A stretch of DNA of 64,000 nucleotides, from the NCBI RefSeq assembly GCF_017654505.1, contig NC_054535.1, positions 50,886,348-50,950,347 on the forward strand. Reading direction: 5' to 3'. Made by a program: the position numbers and the translations under genes. Origin of the DNA: Polyodon spathula. Its lineage: Eukaryota; Chordata; Actinopteri; Acipenseriformes; Polyodontidae. The stretch's first letter is position 1; each line of letters opens with the position of its first letter. The notes below the pieces were generated by a model. That model worked only from the letters and a program-made list of their open reading frames with translations. It was not told where the DNA came from and ran no database searches. Below are positions 34,493 to 56,777 of this stretch, one piece after another.

Positions 34493-34572
34493 CAGAAACT
34501 GTGTTTCCCACTGGTCATGAAATTGTTCTGCTTTTCTTTGCAGTTGGTTCCATATGGTGTGTCTCCAACATT

Positions 34573-34977
34573 ACACCGTGTAACAAATTATAATTTTTTT
34601 TTTGTTCCTGGGTAGTAAGTGTTATTTCCTAATTGCTTATGCCTCAAAAGTATAGAAAATGGCTATTATTCCCCACAAACTCGTAAATCTCGAAAAACTA
34701 CTCACTTCTAAATCTTTTGTAGTCATTTTTGTATTACTTTAGTATAAATACATGTTAATTTGGATTCATATGTTGTTTTTTTCTGACTTTATGTGAACGA
34801 AAAGACACAAAAGCTCCTGTTTTCTCATTGGAAATAGTGATATTTCAGAATATCACTGTCCTGGTCACAAAAGCAAAGTTTGTGGGGAATAATAGCCATT
34901 TTCTATACTTTTGAGGCATAAGCAATTAGGAAATAACACTTACTACCCAGGAACAAAAATTGTGTTACATAGTGTTA
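34573..34977. mobile_element. Foldback MITE with long inverted repeats
   Basis: The arms 34601-34680 and 34878-34957 are reverse complements over about 80 bases with hardly a mismatch. Weaker pairing extends outward to CACCGTGTAACA and TGTTACATAGTG. The non-coding centre is about 200 bp. TTA stands at both outer edges (34571-34573 and 34975-34977), a possible 3-bp target duplication. CACTA-like termini with 3-bp TTA would fit the CACTA (EnSpm) or Harbinger superfamily; which one is undecided. No transposase. Confidence 0.85.
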
Positions 34978-35895
34978 TCACCGTTAGCAGAATCTGAAAC
35001 ATTTTTTGATAGGTCTACTAATTTATCTAAAAACGTTCCGATATCCATACTTTCTCGTAGCTTGACCAAAGCCTTCTCTTGTTAACCTAATTTTATGTTC
35101 AGTACTTATTAAAAATGTTACATTTCCCACATCAGATTTATAAAGCTGTTATTTCATGATGACATTTCTCCAAACTTACTCACCACTGCATCTTCAGCAC
35201 AGCACTGTGTAATCTTGTCTGCTTTGCATTACCTCTACGTCCACTAAATGGTTACATTTGAGATGTCTCAGTCGTGGTGTTTGCCTTGTGCCTTGCCCCA
35301 TGACAGTAATACTGCAAATTATGCATGACGTGTTTGAGGGGAAACATGAAGCCACGTTATCCCTACTGAGGGCTGTTATAATCAATCAAATAAGTCTTGT
35401 TACTATGTGATTTATGTTAACTTGAACCATCTACATGCCGTCGGCTTACTGCTGAGATTGCCAACTCTTTCCTTTTACAAAAATGTTGGTTTCAGTTTCA
35501 GTTTGGTTTTACCCTTTGTCGGAATCGTTCGGTTTGGAATTTTATTCAAGTTTTGGTTCTGGAAAGTCATACCCGTTGCATCCCTATTCCCTGTAGATTA
35601 ACAGTACCAGCTTTTTGAAAGAATTAGATGGTAATTATTGAGGGATATTCACATACTGTTAACCTCCAGGACAGGGTAAACAAACAAACAAACAAAATAT
35701 AAAAACTTTGCAATTATTATTTAAAGTATTTTGGCTAATGTTTCCCTTCATATCTACCAAACAGTCGGTTAGGTTGTTTTTTTTTCTTCAAATTAGAAAA
35801 GTGGACAATTGACTAAAGAAATAACACTGTTAACAAGAAGTCCTGTAGTGATATGATCGTTTTGCTGTAACGTTTCCTCTCTCTTCCATCCCCAG
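34978..35895. other. jak2 intron 1 end, no gene recognised
   Basis: May contain more of the decayed hAT element up to about 35590. A (CAAA)n patch is near 35680. The intron ends with a pyrimidine-rich tract and CCCCAG at 35895. Confidence 0.4.
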
Positions 35896-36019
35896 GTATC
35901 ACCCCAGTTTATCTGAACATGTTTGGCGTCATGCGAGAGAGTGACCGGACTTGGTACCCACCCAATCACATTTTCCATTTGGGCAATTCATCCAGTGAGT
36001 CTGTGCTCTTTCGAATCAG
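35896..36019 (+). CDS. jak2: jak2 coding exon 2: FERM F1 lobe
   Basis: 124 bases, phase 1 to phase 2. It completes Gly74 and reads ITPVYLNMFGVMRESDRTWY then PPNHIFHLGNSSSESVLFRI, the rest of the ubiquitin-like F1 lobe (residues about 74-115). Human JAK2 has [20 protein letters not shown] at the same place. Acceptor CCATCCCCAG; donor AG|GTGGGT, a weaker-than-consensus donor. The split Arg codon (AG|G) continues in exon 3. Confidence 0.93.
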
Positions 36020-36199
36020 GTGGGTTCAGAAAATGTGGAAAAACAAAAATCAGTGTAAACTTTTTTTCCCCCTGTAGCACGATTCCTTCATGTTGGAAAG
36101 GCAACTCCCTTATGTAACTTCCTCCAACAACGGGAGTTGGAGCAATGTTGTCTGCCTGCAGTCCTAACGGGGACTGACAGTGTCTTAATTCTAATTAGA

Positions 36200-36616
36200 A
36201 AATGGATTGGATATTTCCTTTCACCTGATTTGCCAATATGTTCTCTTTCAAACCATGTCTAATATCTGTGTTCCAAGTAAATGCGCCTGAAAATACATGA
36301 ATGCAATGTTCATTTTTACCTTTTTTCTACTTGACGAAAGAAAATCTCTGTTCTAGTATACACCTTCTGGATGTCTGTCAATGTAGACTGTCTGCTTCCT
36401 TGCTGTCCGATACTATCAGTCTACCTATTTAAATTTAGTATAGCAAATAGTTGCAAAAGACAAATCGAGACTAGTGTTTGCTATATAGTTATCACAACAG
36501 CAAAAGCAACTTGTCTCTGGTTTAAATGACAAGTTGTAGAAATAAAACAACTGGATATAGACCGACTACATTCAACGACTTTATTTTAGCATATCATAAT
36601 AACAACAGACACTGAG
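36200..36616 (-). mobile_element. LTR-like family B fragment
   Basis: Second of three copies (19085-19348, 59440-59990). Shared words include TACATTCAACGACTTTATTT and TAGTGTTTGCTATA; it extends further than the first copy, through GTCTACCTATTTAAATTTAG. Same minus orientation as the others. Confidence 0.6.
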
Positions 36617-36680
36617 GTAGGTGTACTTAAGTGTTGCTCCTGTCTCAATAGTCACAAGCCAGTTGCAGACGAGTCTTGGC

Positions 36681-36960
36681 TGAAATGTACTGTACAGACG
36701 CAATGCTATTTGCAACTTTTTAGGGAATGCTTTGTGGCTGCAGTTTCTGTTTGCGGTTCAAGGGTAGATGAATATGTAATTATGGGCGTTCCTGCATAAA
36801 TTCAGAAATAGGAGGGGAGATTGTACAAATGAGGGCTCTCAAATATTATAGTGAGAAGTGTGAAAGCTGCAGACAATTGTGACACAATTGCATCAATTTT
36901 TTAAGAACTTTTGAAACCATGTTTTAAATAGTATACTTTTTGAATTAGCATTTTTTGGAG
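36681..36960 (+). mobile_element. Harbinger-derived non-coding repeat
   Basis: Repeats the 5' part of the Harbinger fragment at 42628-42905 in the same orientation: TTTTAGGGAATGCTTTG, ATATGTAATTATGGG, CGTTCCTGCATAAATTCA and TTAAGAACTTTTGAAA. The transposase part found downstream in the other copy is missing here. Confidence 0.65.
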
Positions 36961-37027
36961 TTATGCAAAAAAAAAGATTGCATAGCACCTTTTATTTTAT
37001 AGTTCTTGTACAGTATTTTATGTGTTG

Positions 37028-37195
37028 TATGTCCTCCATGCACTACCATTGCTGGTAATATCACTTGATCTGTTCCTGTGTGTATGTAAATAAAACCTGT
37101 GCGTCTGCAGGGTGTATCAAACTCAGCTCCGTTCTCATCGCCTGCCTGTCACTCAGCAGTGAATACATGCACCCACACGGCACATGCCTGTCACA
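37028..37195 (+). repeat. 168-bp direct repeat, left copy
   Basis: Matches 37824-37991 with about 80 percent identity by eye: ATGTCCTCC, CCATTG, TTCCTGTGTGTATG, AAAACCTGTGC, TATCAAACTCA, TGTCACTCAGCAGTGAAT and CATGCACCCACA. AATAAAACC lies inside. The pair could be the LTRs of a very small element or a tandem duplication. Confidence 0.8.
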
Positions 37196-37329
37196 TATAT
37201 GTTTTGCTGAGGTAAGTCGGGACATCTGGAGGCCCGAAACCCCTGAATTTTTTTTTGGGGGGGGGGGCAAGGACAAGCCCACAGGTGATACTCAGCAGCC
37301 ACTGGAGGCGCTGCTGTGGCAGCCTAAGG

Positions 37330-37620
37330 AGACATGGCTGAAAAGCCAGGAAGAGAGAGGAGCTTGAGCTCCAAAAGCCAGAGAGGGAGGTTACCGTCCT
37401 CAGAAGCTAAAATAGGAGGAATTATCGTCTTCAAAGGCCAGAGGAGGAGTGGCTGCCTGCATGTCAAAGAGCCAGGGGAGGAGCTATGGTCTAAGAGGAG
37501 TAGCTGCCATCCCGAGTGCCAAAGTAGGAGGAGCTACAATCCTGACAGCCTGAGGAGGAGGAGGAGCTACCGTCCCAACAGCCTGAAGAGGAGGAACTGC
37601 AGTCCCGAGAGCGAGGAAGG
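37330..37620 (+). repeat. Degenerate purine-rich minisatellite
   Basis: Irregular repeats of about 27-36 bp built on GGAGGAGCTACCGTCC and CAGCCTGAGGAGG words, between the two direct repeats. It resembles the tandem-bearing gag tail at 19.4-20 kb in style, but I cannot align them. Confidence 0.65.
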
Positions 37621-37823
37621 GGAGAAGCGATGGGTTTTGATGGCAGGGGAGTCGAGGAGGCCATCTCCACCACAACCCTGTCCACCGCTCCTGTCCTCCA
37701 GTCTGGCGCCGCTCCCTTGACCAGTGCCCCCAGACCCCCCCACCGTCGCTGGACCTCTCATCGCTGGACCTGGGTCCAAGGTTGTGGCACCACCAGGCAC
37801 GGTCGTTCTCCCAGACTCCTATT

Positions 37824-37991
37824 CCATGTCCTCCGTGCGCTGCCATTGTTGGTAGGGTCACATGAGCTTTTCCTGTGTGTATGCAAGTAAAACCTGTGCA
37901 CCAGTGGGGCATATCAAACTCAACCCCTTGATCGCCTGTTTGTCACTCAGCAGTGAATGCATGCACCCACATGGCACACGCCTGTGGGTGC
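37824..37991 (+). repeat. 168-bp direct repeat, right copy
   Basis: Second copy of the repeat at 37028; the period is about 796 bp. The intervening sequence holds the purine-rich minisatellite. A matching target duplication is not evident. Confidence 0.8.
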
Positions 37992-42600
<4,609 letters not shown>

Positions 42601-42627
42601 TGCCTAGGGTAGGTTTAAGTCTAGGGT

Positions 42628-43160
42628 GAAATGTACTAAACATGCGCAGTGCTGTTAGCGGCCTTTTAGGGAATGCTTTGCTGCAGCAGTTTTTCTTTGC
42701 AGTTCAACCTTAGGAGAATATGTAATTATGGGTGTTCCTGCATAAATTCACCAAAAGGGGACAGAGGTGCAAATGAGGGTTCACAAATATTATAATGAGA
42801 TGTACCAAAGCTGCCGGCAATTGCGACACTTACAATTGCGTCAATTTGTTAAGAACTTTTGAAAGCACGTTTTAAACAGTCGTAATTGTTGCTGGCATTT
42901 CCTAGTCTGCTTTGTCTTGAGCATTGCCAGTTGTGCTCAATGCATTTTTGAGGCGAACACCCAAGTACCTAATTTTCGTTAAAGTCAGGGTGTGCTTAAA
43001 AGCCTTGAAAGCAAATTTCTATGACATTTCTGGTTTTCCCAGCATGTTGGGAGCAATAGACTGCACACATGCGCCACTAACCCCTCCAGCTCATTCTGAG
43101 CATCTGTATAGGACCATGATCTATTGTGTGTTAATTGTCTATGCTACTAAGTAGGTCACA
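42628..43160 (+). pseudogene. PIF/Harbinger transposase fragment (HARBI1-like)
   Basis: The frame 42924-43151 reads VVLNAFLRRTPKYLIFVKVR, FYDISGFPSMLGAIDCTHAP and LTPPAHSEHLYR. GFP..LGAIDCTH with an Asp is the first catalytic region of Harbinger DDE transposases. Upstream to 42628 the same element continues in decayed frames (GNALLQQFFFAVQP) and is repeated without the transposase at 36681-36960. The frame stops at 43151 before the second Asp and the Glu. Inactive. Confidence 0.7.
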
Positions 43161-43890
43161 TTAAAAATAATAAAAAAAATTATAATAAATTAAAATAAAA
43201 TAAAAAAACCTAAAATCATTCTTTTCAATTTTAAATAATCTTTTATTCACATTGTACACCAATGTATACAATGCAGCAGCATGATAAATTTTTTGTTACC
43301 AGTAGGCTAAAGTAAAAAGAAAGTGTGCTAGGTATTCATTTGATTTTACTACTGTACTGTATAGGCCTACTGTAGATTTATATTTTATATAATGTAATGT
43401 GTTGCGTACCCAAAACACATTAGTGTTATTATAGCGCAATGATTAATATTTATAATACATCAAGAACTGTAAATATATGTGATTTTATTGTATTGTTTTT
43501 AAACCCAACAACTCCTTATGTTGGACAAACATGTCCGGTTTAGCGAGGGGCTACTTTTTGATTTATGAAAAGCTTTTTGGAGGTGAAGCGTAAAATAATA
43601 ATACATTATTGTATAGATAATCTCATATATGCGCATTTGATTCTATCATTATAAACATATTTTATTATAAATTATAAATTCGTGAGAGACGAAGACGAGC
43701 ACTCGCTTCCTCCGAAACGAGTGACGTCAGCTAATCCACTTTTTTCCCCCACTGCAAGCCTGCCATGAAGCCATTACAGAACTACTGCGTCGGAAGACCA
43801 CACAGTTCCGAATGGAGTGCGTTTAGAGGTGTGCCACTTGGGAACCCCTATATCTGTCAATTTTCATGTTTTAATAGTTTCAGAAATCGA
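43161..43890. other. jak2 intron 3, old repeat ends only
   Basis: The stretch at about 43440-43556 (TTGGACAAACATGTCCGGTT then TAGCGAGG) is shared with 15950-16075. A GC-richer patch at 43680-43830 has no recognised domain. Confidence 0.4.
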
Positions 43891-43897
43891 TGGATTG

Positions 43898-43940
43898 TGC
43901 ATGTCCAATAAATATCAATAAATATCATTTATTGGACATG

Positions 43941-43942
<2 letters not shown>
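43898..43942. repeat. Perfect 16-bp hairpin beside (TA)n
   Basis: TGCATGTCCAATAAAT and ATTTATTGGACATGCA are exact complements with a 13-base loop. A (TA)n array starts three bases after the right arm. Confidence 0.85.

Positions 43943-43945
<3 letters not shown>

Positions 43946-44000
<55 letters not shown>
43946..44000. repeat. (TA)n microsatellite
   Basis: About 27 TA units. Confidence 0.95.
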
Positions 44001-45382
<1,382 letters not shown>

Positions 45383-45887
45383 TAGGTCTAAAGAATACGG
45401 TGTATGGATTCAGTACTGGTAAGTTTAGTGGTTCTTTAGACAGATTATTTGGTGGCGATAGAGTGAAGCCAACAGCACTGCTGGTCCATTTTCTGTATAT
45501 GTAACAAAGCATTTTTAAATCCATACTGTTGTTTCACTTGCAAAGAACAACCAGTCAGTGCTATCACATCCAGAGTAGTAGTAAGACTTAAGCTTTTTGA
45601 TCTTGTTGTTCTGCTTTAGTTTTATTAACCTTACTTGGTCTGTTTCTTTTATTACAGCATACACTTGCTTATTGTTTTGCTTTTACTTATTCAGTTAATT
45701 CATATGTTTGTGCACGTGTGACAGGACAACTAATACATATATTTTTTATTTATTGATTGATTCATGTTGTCTCTGGTGGCTAAGTCCATTTTAGAGAACA
45801 CTTTGGCTATAAGAACTCTTCGCTTGCTTCCTGAGGGGTGTTCTCTTAGCCAGAGACTACTGTAATTGTAGCCATGCAATCAATCAA

Positions 45888-46230
45888 CCAGTCAATCAAA
45901 TGTTATTTATATAGCACTTTTCATACAAAAAGATCTCAACGCAAGGACAAGGCAAAAGAAAATCAAAGCAAAATATATTTGTAGAGATTAAATGTACAAC
46001 AACAAATAAAACAAATTTAATGTAACAAGAAAGCGTGATCAAGTATAATATAATAAAGTATACAAATTTTAAAACAGTTTAAAAATGTTGATTTTAAAAT
46101 CATTAACTGATATAGCACTTCTGAAATGAGGTGGTGATGCATTCCACAATCTGGGAGCGTGGTGACTAAAAGCTCTCTTTGCCTTCCTTTTTGTGTTCAC
46201 TTGTGGGAGGCACAGAAGGCCTGCATCAGC
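45888..46230 (-). mobile_element. L2/Rex-like LINE 3' end
   Basis: The minus strand reads an RT-terminal block about HHAPRLWNA and then PHFRSAISVNDFK with some shifts, followed by an untranslated region ending GTGCTATATAAATAACATTTG and TGATTGAC-type tail repeats. This is the usual 3' end of L2/CR1-related fish LINEs. Only the last 340 bp are present. Confidence 0.6.
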
Positions 46231-46418
46231 TCATCTTAAATCACGTGGAGGTATATATGTGAATCAAATCTCATCCATTGAATATTTTCATTTTAAAACA
46301 TAATATCTGGTACTACACTAGGTTAAAAAATCAAGCCAGCTTTTAGACATTCTTGGGTCATTTCACCTGGAGAGTGAATTTATCCCCACCACTTCACTAG
46401 CTTCTTTCCTGTCAGTAA

Positions 46419-47257
46419 CCACTCAGCTGCTTACTAACATGCAGGCAGATGTTGGCCAGTGCCTTAGTTTCCCAACCGAGATTGCTATAACTACCCTTCG
46501 ACCTGATGTTGTCCTGTGGTCAGTCTCAGCACACCTTGTTCTCCTGGTGGAGCTAACAGTGCCATGGGAGGATTCAGTGGAAGCGATATACAAGAGGAAG
46601 AAACTCCAGTATGCTATGTTAGCCACTGAGGTGGAACCGCGGGCATGGAGAGTACAGGTTTGTCCAGTAGAGGTGCATTATTGGGTATTCAGTGGACAGG
46701 AATTAAGGTGTATAGTGAAGGCTCTATCCGAGGAGGCAGAGAGAAGTAACAAGGAGGAGGAAAGAGGCCGATTGGGGACCTCAAAAGAAAGGTGATGGAG
46801 GAAGTTAATATCAATGAAAAGGAATAATGGGCTAAGGTAAGTAAACTGGGCTGGGTTGGGTGTGGGATGGAGGAGAGTGGAGCCGTGACGTCGGCATCAC
46901 TGTTGAGCCTTTCCGAAGTGTTGTGGGATAGTTGACGAGACACAGAGATGTGGGGACCTTATGACCCCTGCGATATACCCCACCCAGCCCATTCCAGATG
47001 GTTGCCATGCTGCGGCATTAGGGTGACCGTACTTTGGTTGATCCATGGAGCCAGTATTGCTGCCGTCGTGTATGCCAGAATTACACTTCATCCATCAGCA
47101 CCGGGCCTATAGGGAATCCACGTTACCTGGCAGAGAAAGAGCACTGATGGCTGGTATATTACAGCAAAGCTACGCCTTGGTGGTCCCCATCACCAAAGGT
47201 GCCAAGCTAAAAGTGGGGGGCCTCTGTCTCAGCTGTCGACTTCTCCAAAATCATCCA
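46419..47257 (+). mobile_element. RLE-type non-LTR retrotransposon 3' fragment (copy 2)
   Basis: Second copy of the family at 360-2275. The frame 46439-46792 gives TLRPDVVLWSVSAHLVLLVE then LTVPWEDSVEAIYKRKKLQY, the PD...E endonuclease core, and runs on through GQELRCIVKALSEEAE to its stop at 46793-46795 (TGA). The 3' UTR to 47257 shares GGGATGGAGGA, CACTGTTGAGCC and GGTTGCCATGCT with copy 1. The RT and zinc motif are missing. The endonuclease frame is short but uninterrupted. Confidence 0.75.
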
Positions 47258-47259
47258 CA

Positions 47260-47860
47260 AACACTTTAATACTTCGCCTTCTTCCCCACCCACCCCCTGT
47301 CCTCTGCTCACTCACTCCCCATCACTTTCTGCAACCCCTACTAATTACCCTCCTCACCCCTCTTGGACTCTGATCTTTGCCCCCTGCTTCAGGGCCACAC
47401 ACCCACCACGTGTGCTGTGGAGCCCCTTCCCACTCACCTTTTCCAGGCTGCTGCCTCTGCTTTACTCCCTTTCATTTCCTCTCTTCTCAACACCTCTCGA
47501 ATCTCTGGCTCTTTTCCCTCTGCTTTCAAAAAGGCCTCTATCACCCCCCATCTTAAAAAAACACTCCCATGATCCACCATCCCTCCACTACTATCGTTCT
47601 GTCTCTATTCTCCCTTTCCTCTCTAAAACCTTTGAGCGAGCAGTACATCGCCAGCTCTCTGCTTTCTGTCAAAACATTCTCTACGCATCCCCCTCCAATC
47701 CGGTTTTTGCCCAGCATACTCCACTAAAACTGCTATTCTCTTCATCACTAGCTCTCTGCCCGTGCCGCCTCCCTCTCCTCTGTCCTAATTTTTCTCAACC
47801 TTTCTCCAGCACTGCTTTTGCCTGGTTCTCCTCCTACCTCTGTCTGCCTCTCTTAAATAC
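47260..47860 (+). pseudogene. L2/CR1-like LINE reverse transcriptase fragment
   Basis: Frames at 47363-47572 and 47412-47888 give LFQAAASALLPFISSLLNTS, RISGSFPSAFKKASITPHLK and then YYRSVSILPFLSKTFERAVH. These correspond to the early RT motifs (palm/finger: ...FP..FK.A.ITP.LKK... NYRP.S.LPFLSK..E) of L2-like LINEs. NYRP appears as YYRS. It breaks off before the catalytic FADD box, in C/T-rich slippage-prone sequence. Confidence 0.7.
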
Positions 47861-48022
47861 CCTGCACCTGGCTCCAATTTACAATTAGCACCAGGTGCAG
47901 GGGATTAACTAAACAATACAAACAATTAACAATTACAAAAACCCTTAGCCCAATTCACCCACAGTGCATTTTCACATGGTTTTAGCAGGGAGGAATTTTA
48001 ACTCCCTCCCTGCTATCTTACA
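47845..48022 (-). mobile_element. LTR-like family C fragment with palindromic motif
   Basis: Reverse-orientation copy of 15232-15410. The minus strand has GATAGCAGGGAGGGAGTTAA, then CCCTGCACCTGGTGC and GCCAGGTGCAGGGTATTTAA, the same inverted arms followed by a TATA-like box. Confidence 0.6.
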
Positions 48023-48375
48023 ATATATATATATATAAAACACAGCAGGGATCAATACAAAAGTGCTTCATGTTTTCATGATTTCTTACTAAAGAAGTAA
48101 ATGGAGGAAAAAAAAAACAGTACAAGCAAAAAATGAAATAGTGCTGATCACAGTTGCTGTTAAGGACTGTGCTCTACAACTTCCCCACGCCAGGCTCAAA
48201 TAATCAAACTAAACCAAAACTTAAATATTAGTTATAAAGAAATAATTTAAATGTTGTAGCATTTACAATTCGAAGATAAGATCAACTTACTGCTTGGGCA
48301 ACATACATTGAAATGGAAACTTTCTTTTTCCCAGACGTGTTTTATTTACAAGATGGACATAAAACTAAATATTCT

Positions 48376-48592
48376 ACAATCCAACCTCTGCCACTGATTG
48401 ACTCAATGTGTAACTCTGAGCAAGTCACTTAACCTTCTTGTGCTCCATCCTGCAGATGAGATGTTAAATCAATGTCCTGTTGTAAGTGATTCAGCACATA
48501 ATGCACAGTGCACATCCTACCTCTGTAAAGTGGTTTGTGATGGTGGTCCACTATGAAAGGTGCTATATAAAATAAAGATATTGTTATTTACT
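48376..48592 (+). repeat. LINE/SINE 3' region
   Basis: GAGCAAGTCACTTAACCTTC, GTAAAGTGGTTTGTGATGG and GGTGCTATATAAAATAAAG are words of widespread fish LINE/SINE tails. Non-coding. Confidence 0.65.
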
Positions 48593-48599
48593 GTTTTTC

Positions 48600-54445
<5,846 letters not shown>

Positions 54446-55035
54446 TTAGTGCTAGGACAAACACAGGATTTTCATGTTTGGCTATTTGGTCATAATGTAA
54501 ATATTTGTTTGGATATTCTTTTTTATATTTTCTAAGAACGCAGGTAGAGACAGCATAGCAGCAGGGGGTGTGACCCCTGCGTGTGTGCCTTTATTTTACA
54601 GCAAGACATTACAATATGTAACACATTAAAATAGAAAAATATCTCAGGAGTAAAGAATAAATTGTGTAGGCCTTACTTTTATTCCAGTGAATTAACTACA
54701 AAACAAAGGATGCCAAATAGTTCAAGTTAAACGTTGTTTTGTTTATTCCCGAAATAAATAATACATAAAGTTGACAATGCATTTTATTTATTTTTAACTT
54801 TTTTTTTCATTCCTTGCCATTGCCATTTCTTTGTAGTAAACAGTGGCCATAGACATGTTTTCATAAAGTAATAACATGAGGTTTACTATTTGTAGCTGAA
54901 CAAGCAAACAAAACCTGGAATTTAACTGTAAACACTTCAAATAAAACAAATGTGGAAATGGTGTTATAAAATGAAGGGGAAAAAAACTCAGCATTTTGTT
55001 TCTTGTTTATTACATTCCACATAACAAAAAGTCGC

Positions 55036-55038
<3 letters not shown>

Positions 55039-55130
<92 letters not shown>
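55039..55130. repeat. (TA)n microsatellite
   Basis: About 46 TA units directly abutting the left end of the Tc1 element. Confidence 0.96.
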
Positions 55131-55133
<3 letters not shown>

Positions 55134-56686
55134 TACTGTGCAGAAGTTTTAGGCAGGTGTGAAAAAATGCTGTAAAGTAAGAATGCTTTCAAAAATAGAC
55201 ATGTTAATAGTTTGTATTTATCAATTAACAAAATGTAATGTGAGTGAACAGAAGAAAAATCTACATCAAATCAATATTTGGTGTGACCACCCTTTGCCTT
55301 CAAAACAGCATCAATTCTTCTAGGTACACTTGCACACAGTTTTTGAAGGAAACATCTTGGAGAACTAACCACAGTTCTTCTGTGGATTTAGGCAGCTTCA
55401 GTTGCTTCTCTCTCTTCATGTAATCCCAGACAGACTCGATGATGTTGAGATCAGGGCTCTGTGGGGGCCATACCATCATTTCCAGGACTCCTTGTTCTTC
55501 TTTACGCTAAAGATAGTTCTTAATGACTTTCGCTGTATGTTTGGGGTCAATGTCGTGCTTCAGAATAAATTTGGGGCCAATCGGATGCCTCCCTGATGGT
55601 ATTGCATGATGGATAAGTATCTGCCTGTACTTCTCAGCATTGAGGAGACCATTTATTCCGACCAAATCCCCAACTCCATTTGCAGCCCCAAACTTGCAAG
55701 GAACCTCCACCATGCTTCATTGTTGCCTGCAGACACTCCTTCGTGTACCGCTCTCCAGCCCTTTGGCGAAAAAACTGCCTTCTGCTACAGCCAAATATTT
55801 AAAATTTTGACTCCTCAGTCCAGAGCACCTGCTGCCATTTTTCTGCACCCCAGTTCCTGTGTTTTCGTGCATAGTTGAGTCGCTTGGCCTTGTCTCCACG
55901 TCAGAGGTATGGCTTTTTGGCCACAAGTCTTCCATGAAGGCCACTTGTGACCAGACTTCTCCAGACAGTAGATGGGTGTACCAGGGTCCCACTGTTTTCT
56001 GCCAATTCTGAGCTGATGGCACTGCTGGACATCTTCCGATTGCGAAGGGAAGTAAGCATGATGTGTCTTTCATCTGATGCAGTAAGTTTCCTTGGCCGAC
56101 CACTGCGTCTACGGTCCTCAATGTAGTCCGTTTCTTTGTGCTTCTTCAAAAGAGCTTGGACAGCACATCTGGAAACCCCTGTCTGCCTTGAAATTTCTGC
56201 CTGGGAGAGACCTTGCTGATGCAGTATAACTACCTTGTGTCTTGTTGCTGTGCTCAGTCTTGCCATGGTGTATGACTTTTGACAGTAAACTGTCTTCAGC
56301 AACCTCACCTTGTTAGCTGAGTTTGGCTGCTCCTCACCCAGTTTTATTCCTCCTACACAGCTGTTTCTATTTCAGTTAATGATTGTGTTTCAACCTACGT
56401 ATTGAATTGATGATCATTAGCACCTGTTTGGTATAATTGTTTAATCATACACCTGACTACATGCTTACAAAATCCCTGACTGTGTGCAAGTGTACCTAGA
56501 AGAATTGATGCTGTTTTGAAGGCAAAGGATGGTCACACCAAATATGGATTTGATTTAGATTTTTCTTCTGTTCACTCACTTTGCATTTAGTTAATTGATA
56601 AATATAATCTATTAACATGTCTATGTTTGAAAGCATTCTTTCTATACAGCATTTTTTCACACCCGCCTAAAACTTTTGCACAGTAC
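55130..56686 (-). mobile_element. Tc1-like transposon, full length with both termini
   Basis: Termini CAGTACTGTGCAGAAGTTTT (left) and AAAACTTTTGCACAGTACT (right) are inverted repeats that continue inward for about 80 bp (GTGTGAAAAAATGCTG, AGTAAGAATGCTTTC, ACATGTTAAT). It lies between TA repeats on both sides. About 1.56 kb with one minus-strand transposase relic. This family differs in its termini from the other Tc1 copies here. Confidence 0.9.
55440..56266 (-). pseudogene. Tc1-like transposase, broken, first catalytic Asp lost
   Basis: N-terminal helix-turn-helix MARLSTATRHKVVILHQQGL, SQAEISRQTGVSRCAVQALL, then RRSGRPRKLTASDERHIMLT, is open from 56266 to 55901. Other frames carry on. The first catalytic box reads WTEESKF with a stop right after it, where a WTDESKF motif is expected, so Asp is replaced by Glu. 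The second region, DPKHTAKVIKNYL, keeps its Asp, and PQSPDLNIIES keeps the Glu (near 55440-55470). With several shifts and a stop the protein is dead. Confidence 0.8.

Positions 56687-56700
<14 letters not shown>

Positions 56701-56776
<76 letters not shown>
56701..56776. repeat. (GA)n microsatellite
   Basis: About 38 GA units following a short TA tract at the right edge of the Tc1 element; strongly purine-biased and able to form triplex DNA. Confidence 0.96.

Positions 56777-56777
<1 letters not shown>

Noticed and set aside
37334..37720. A 128-codon basic, Ser-rich frame as a gene
   Set aside because: It is read from a degenerate purine-rich minisatellite; all frames are open because of the repeat composition.
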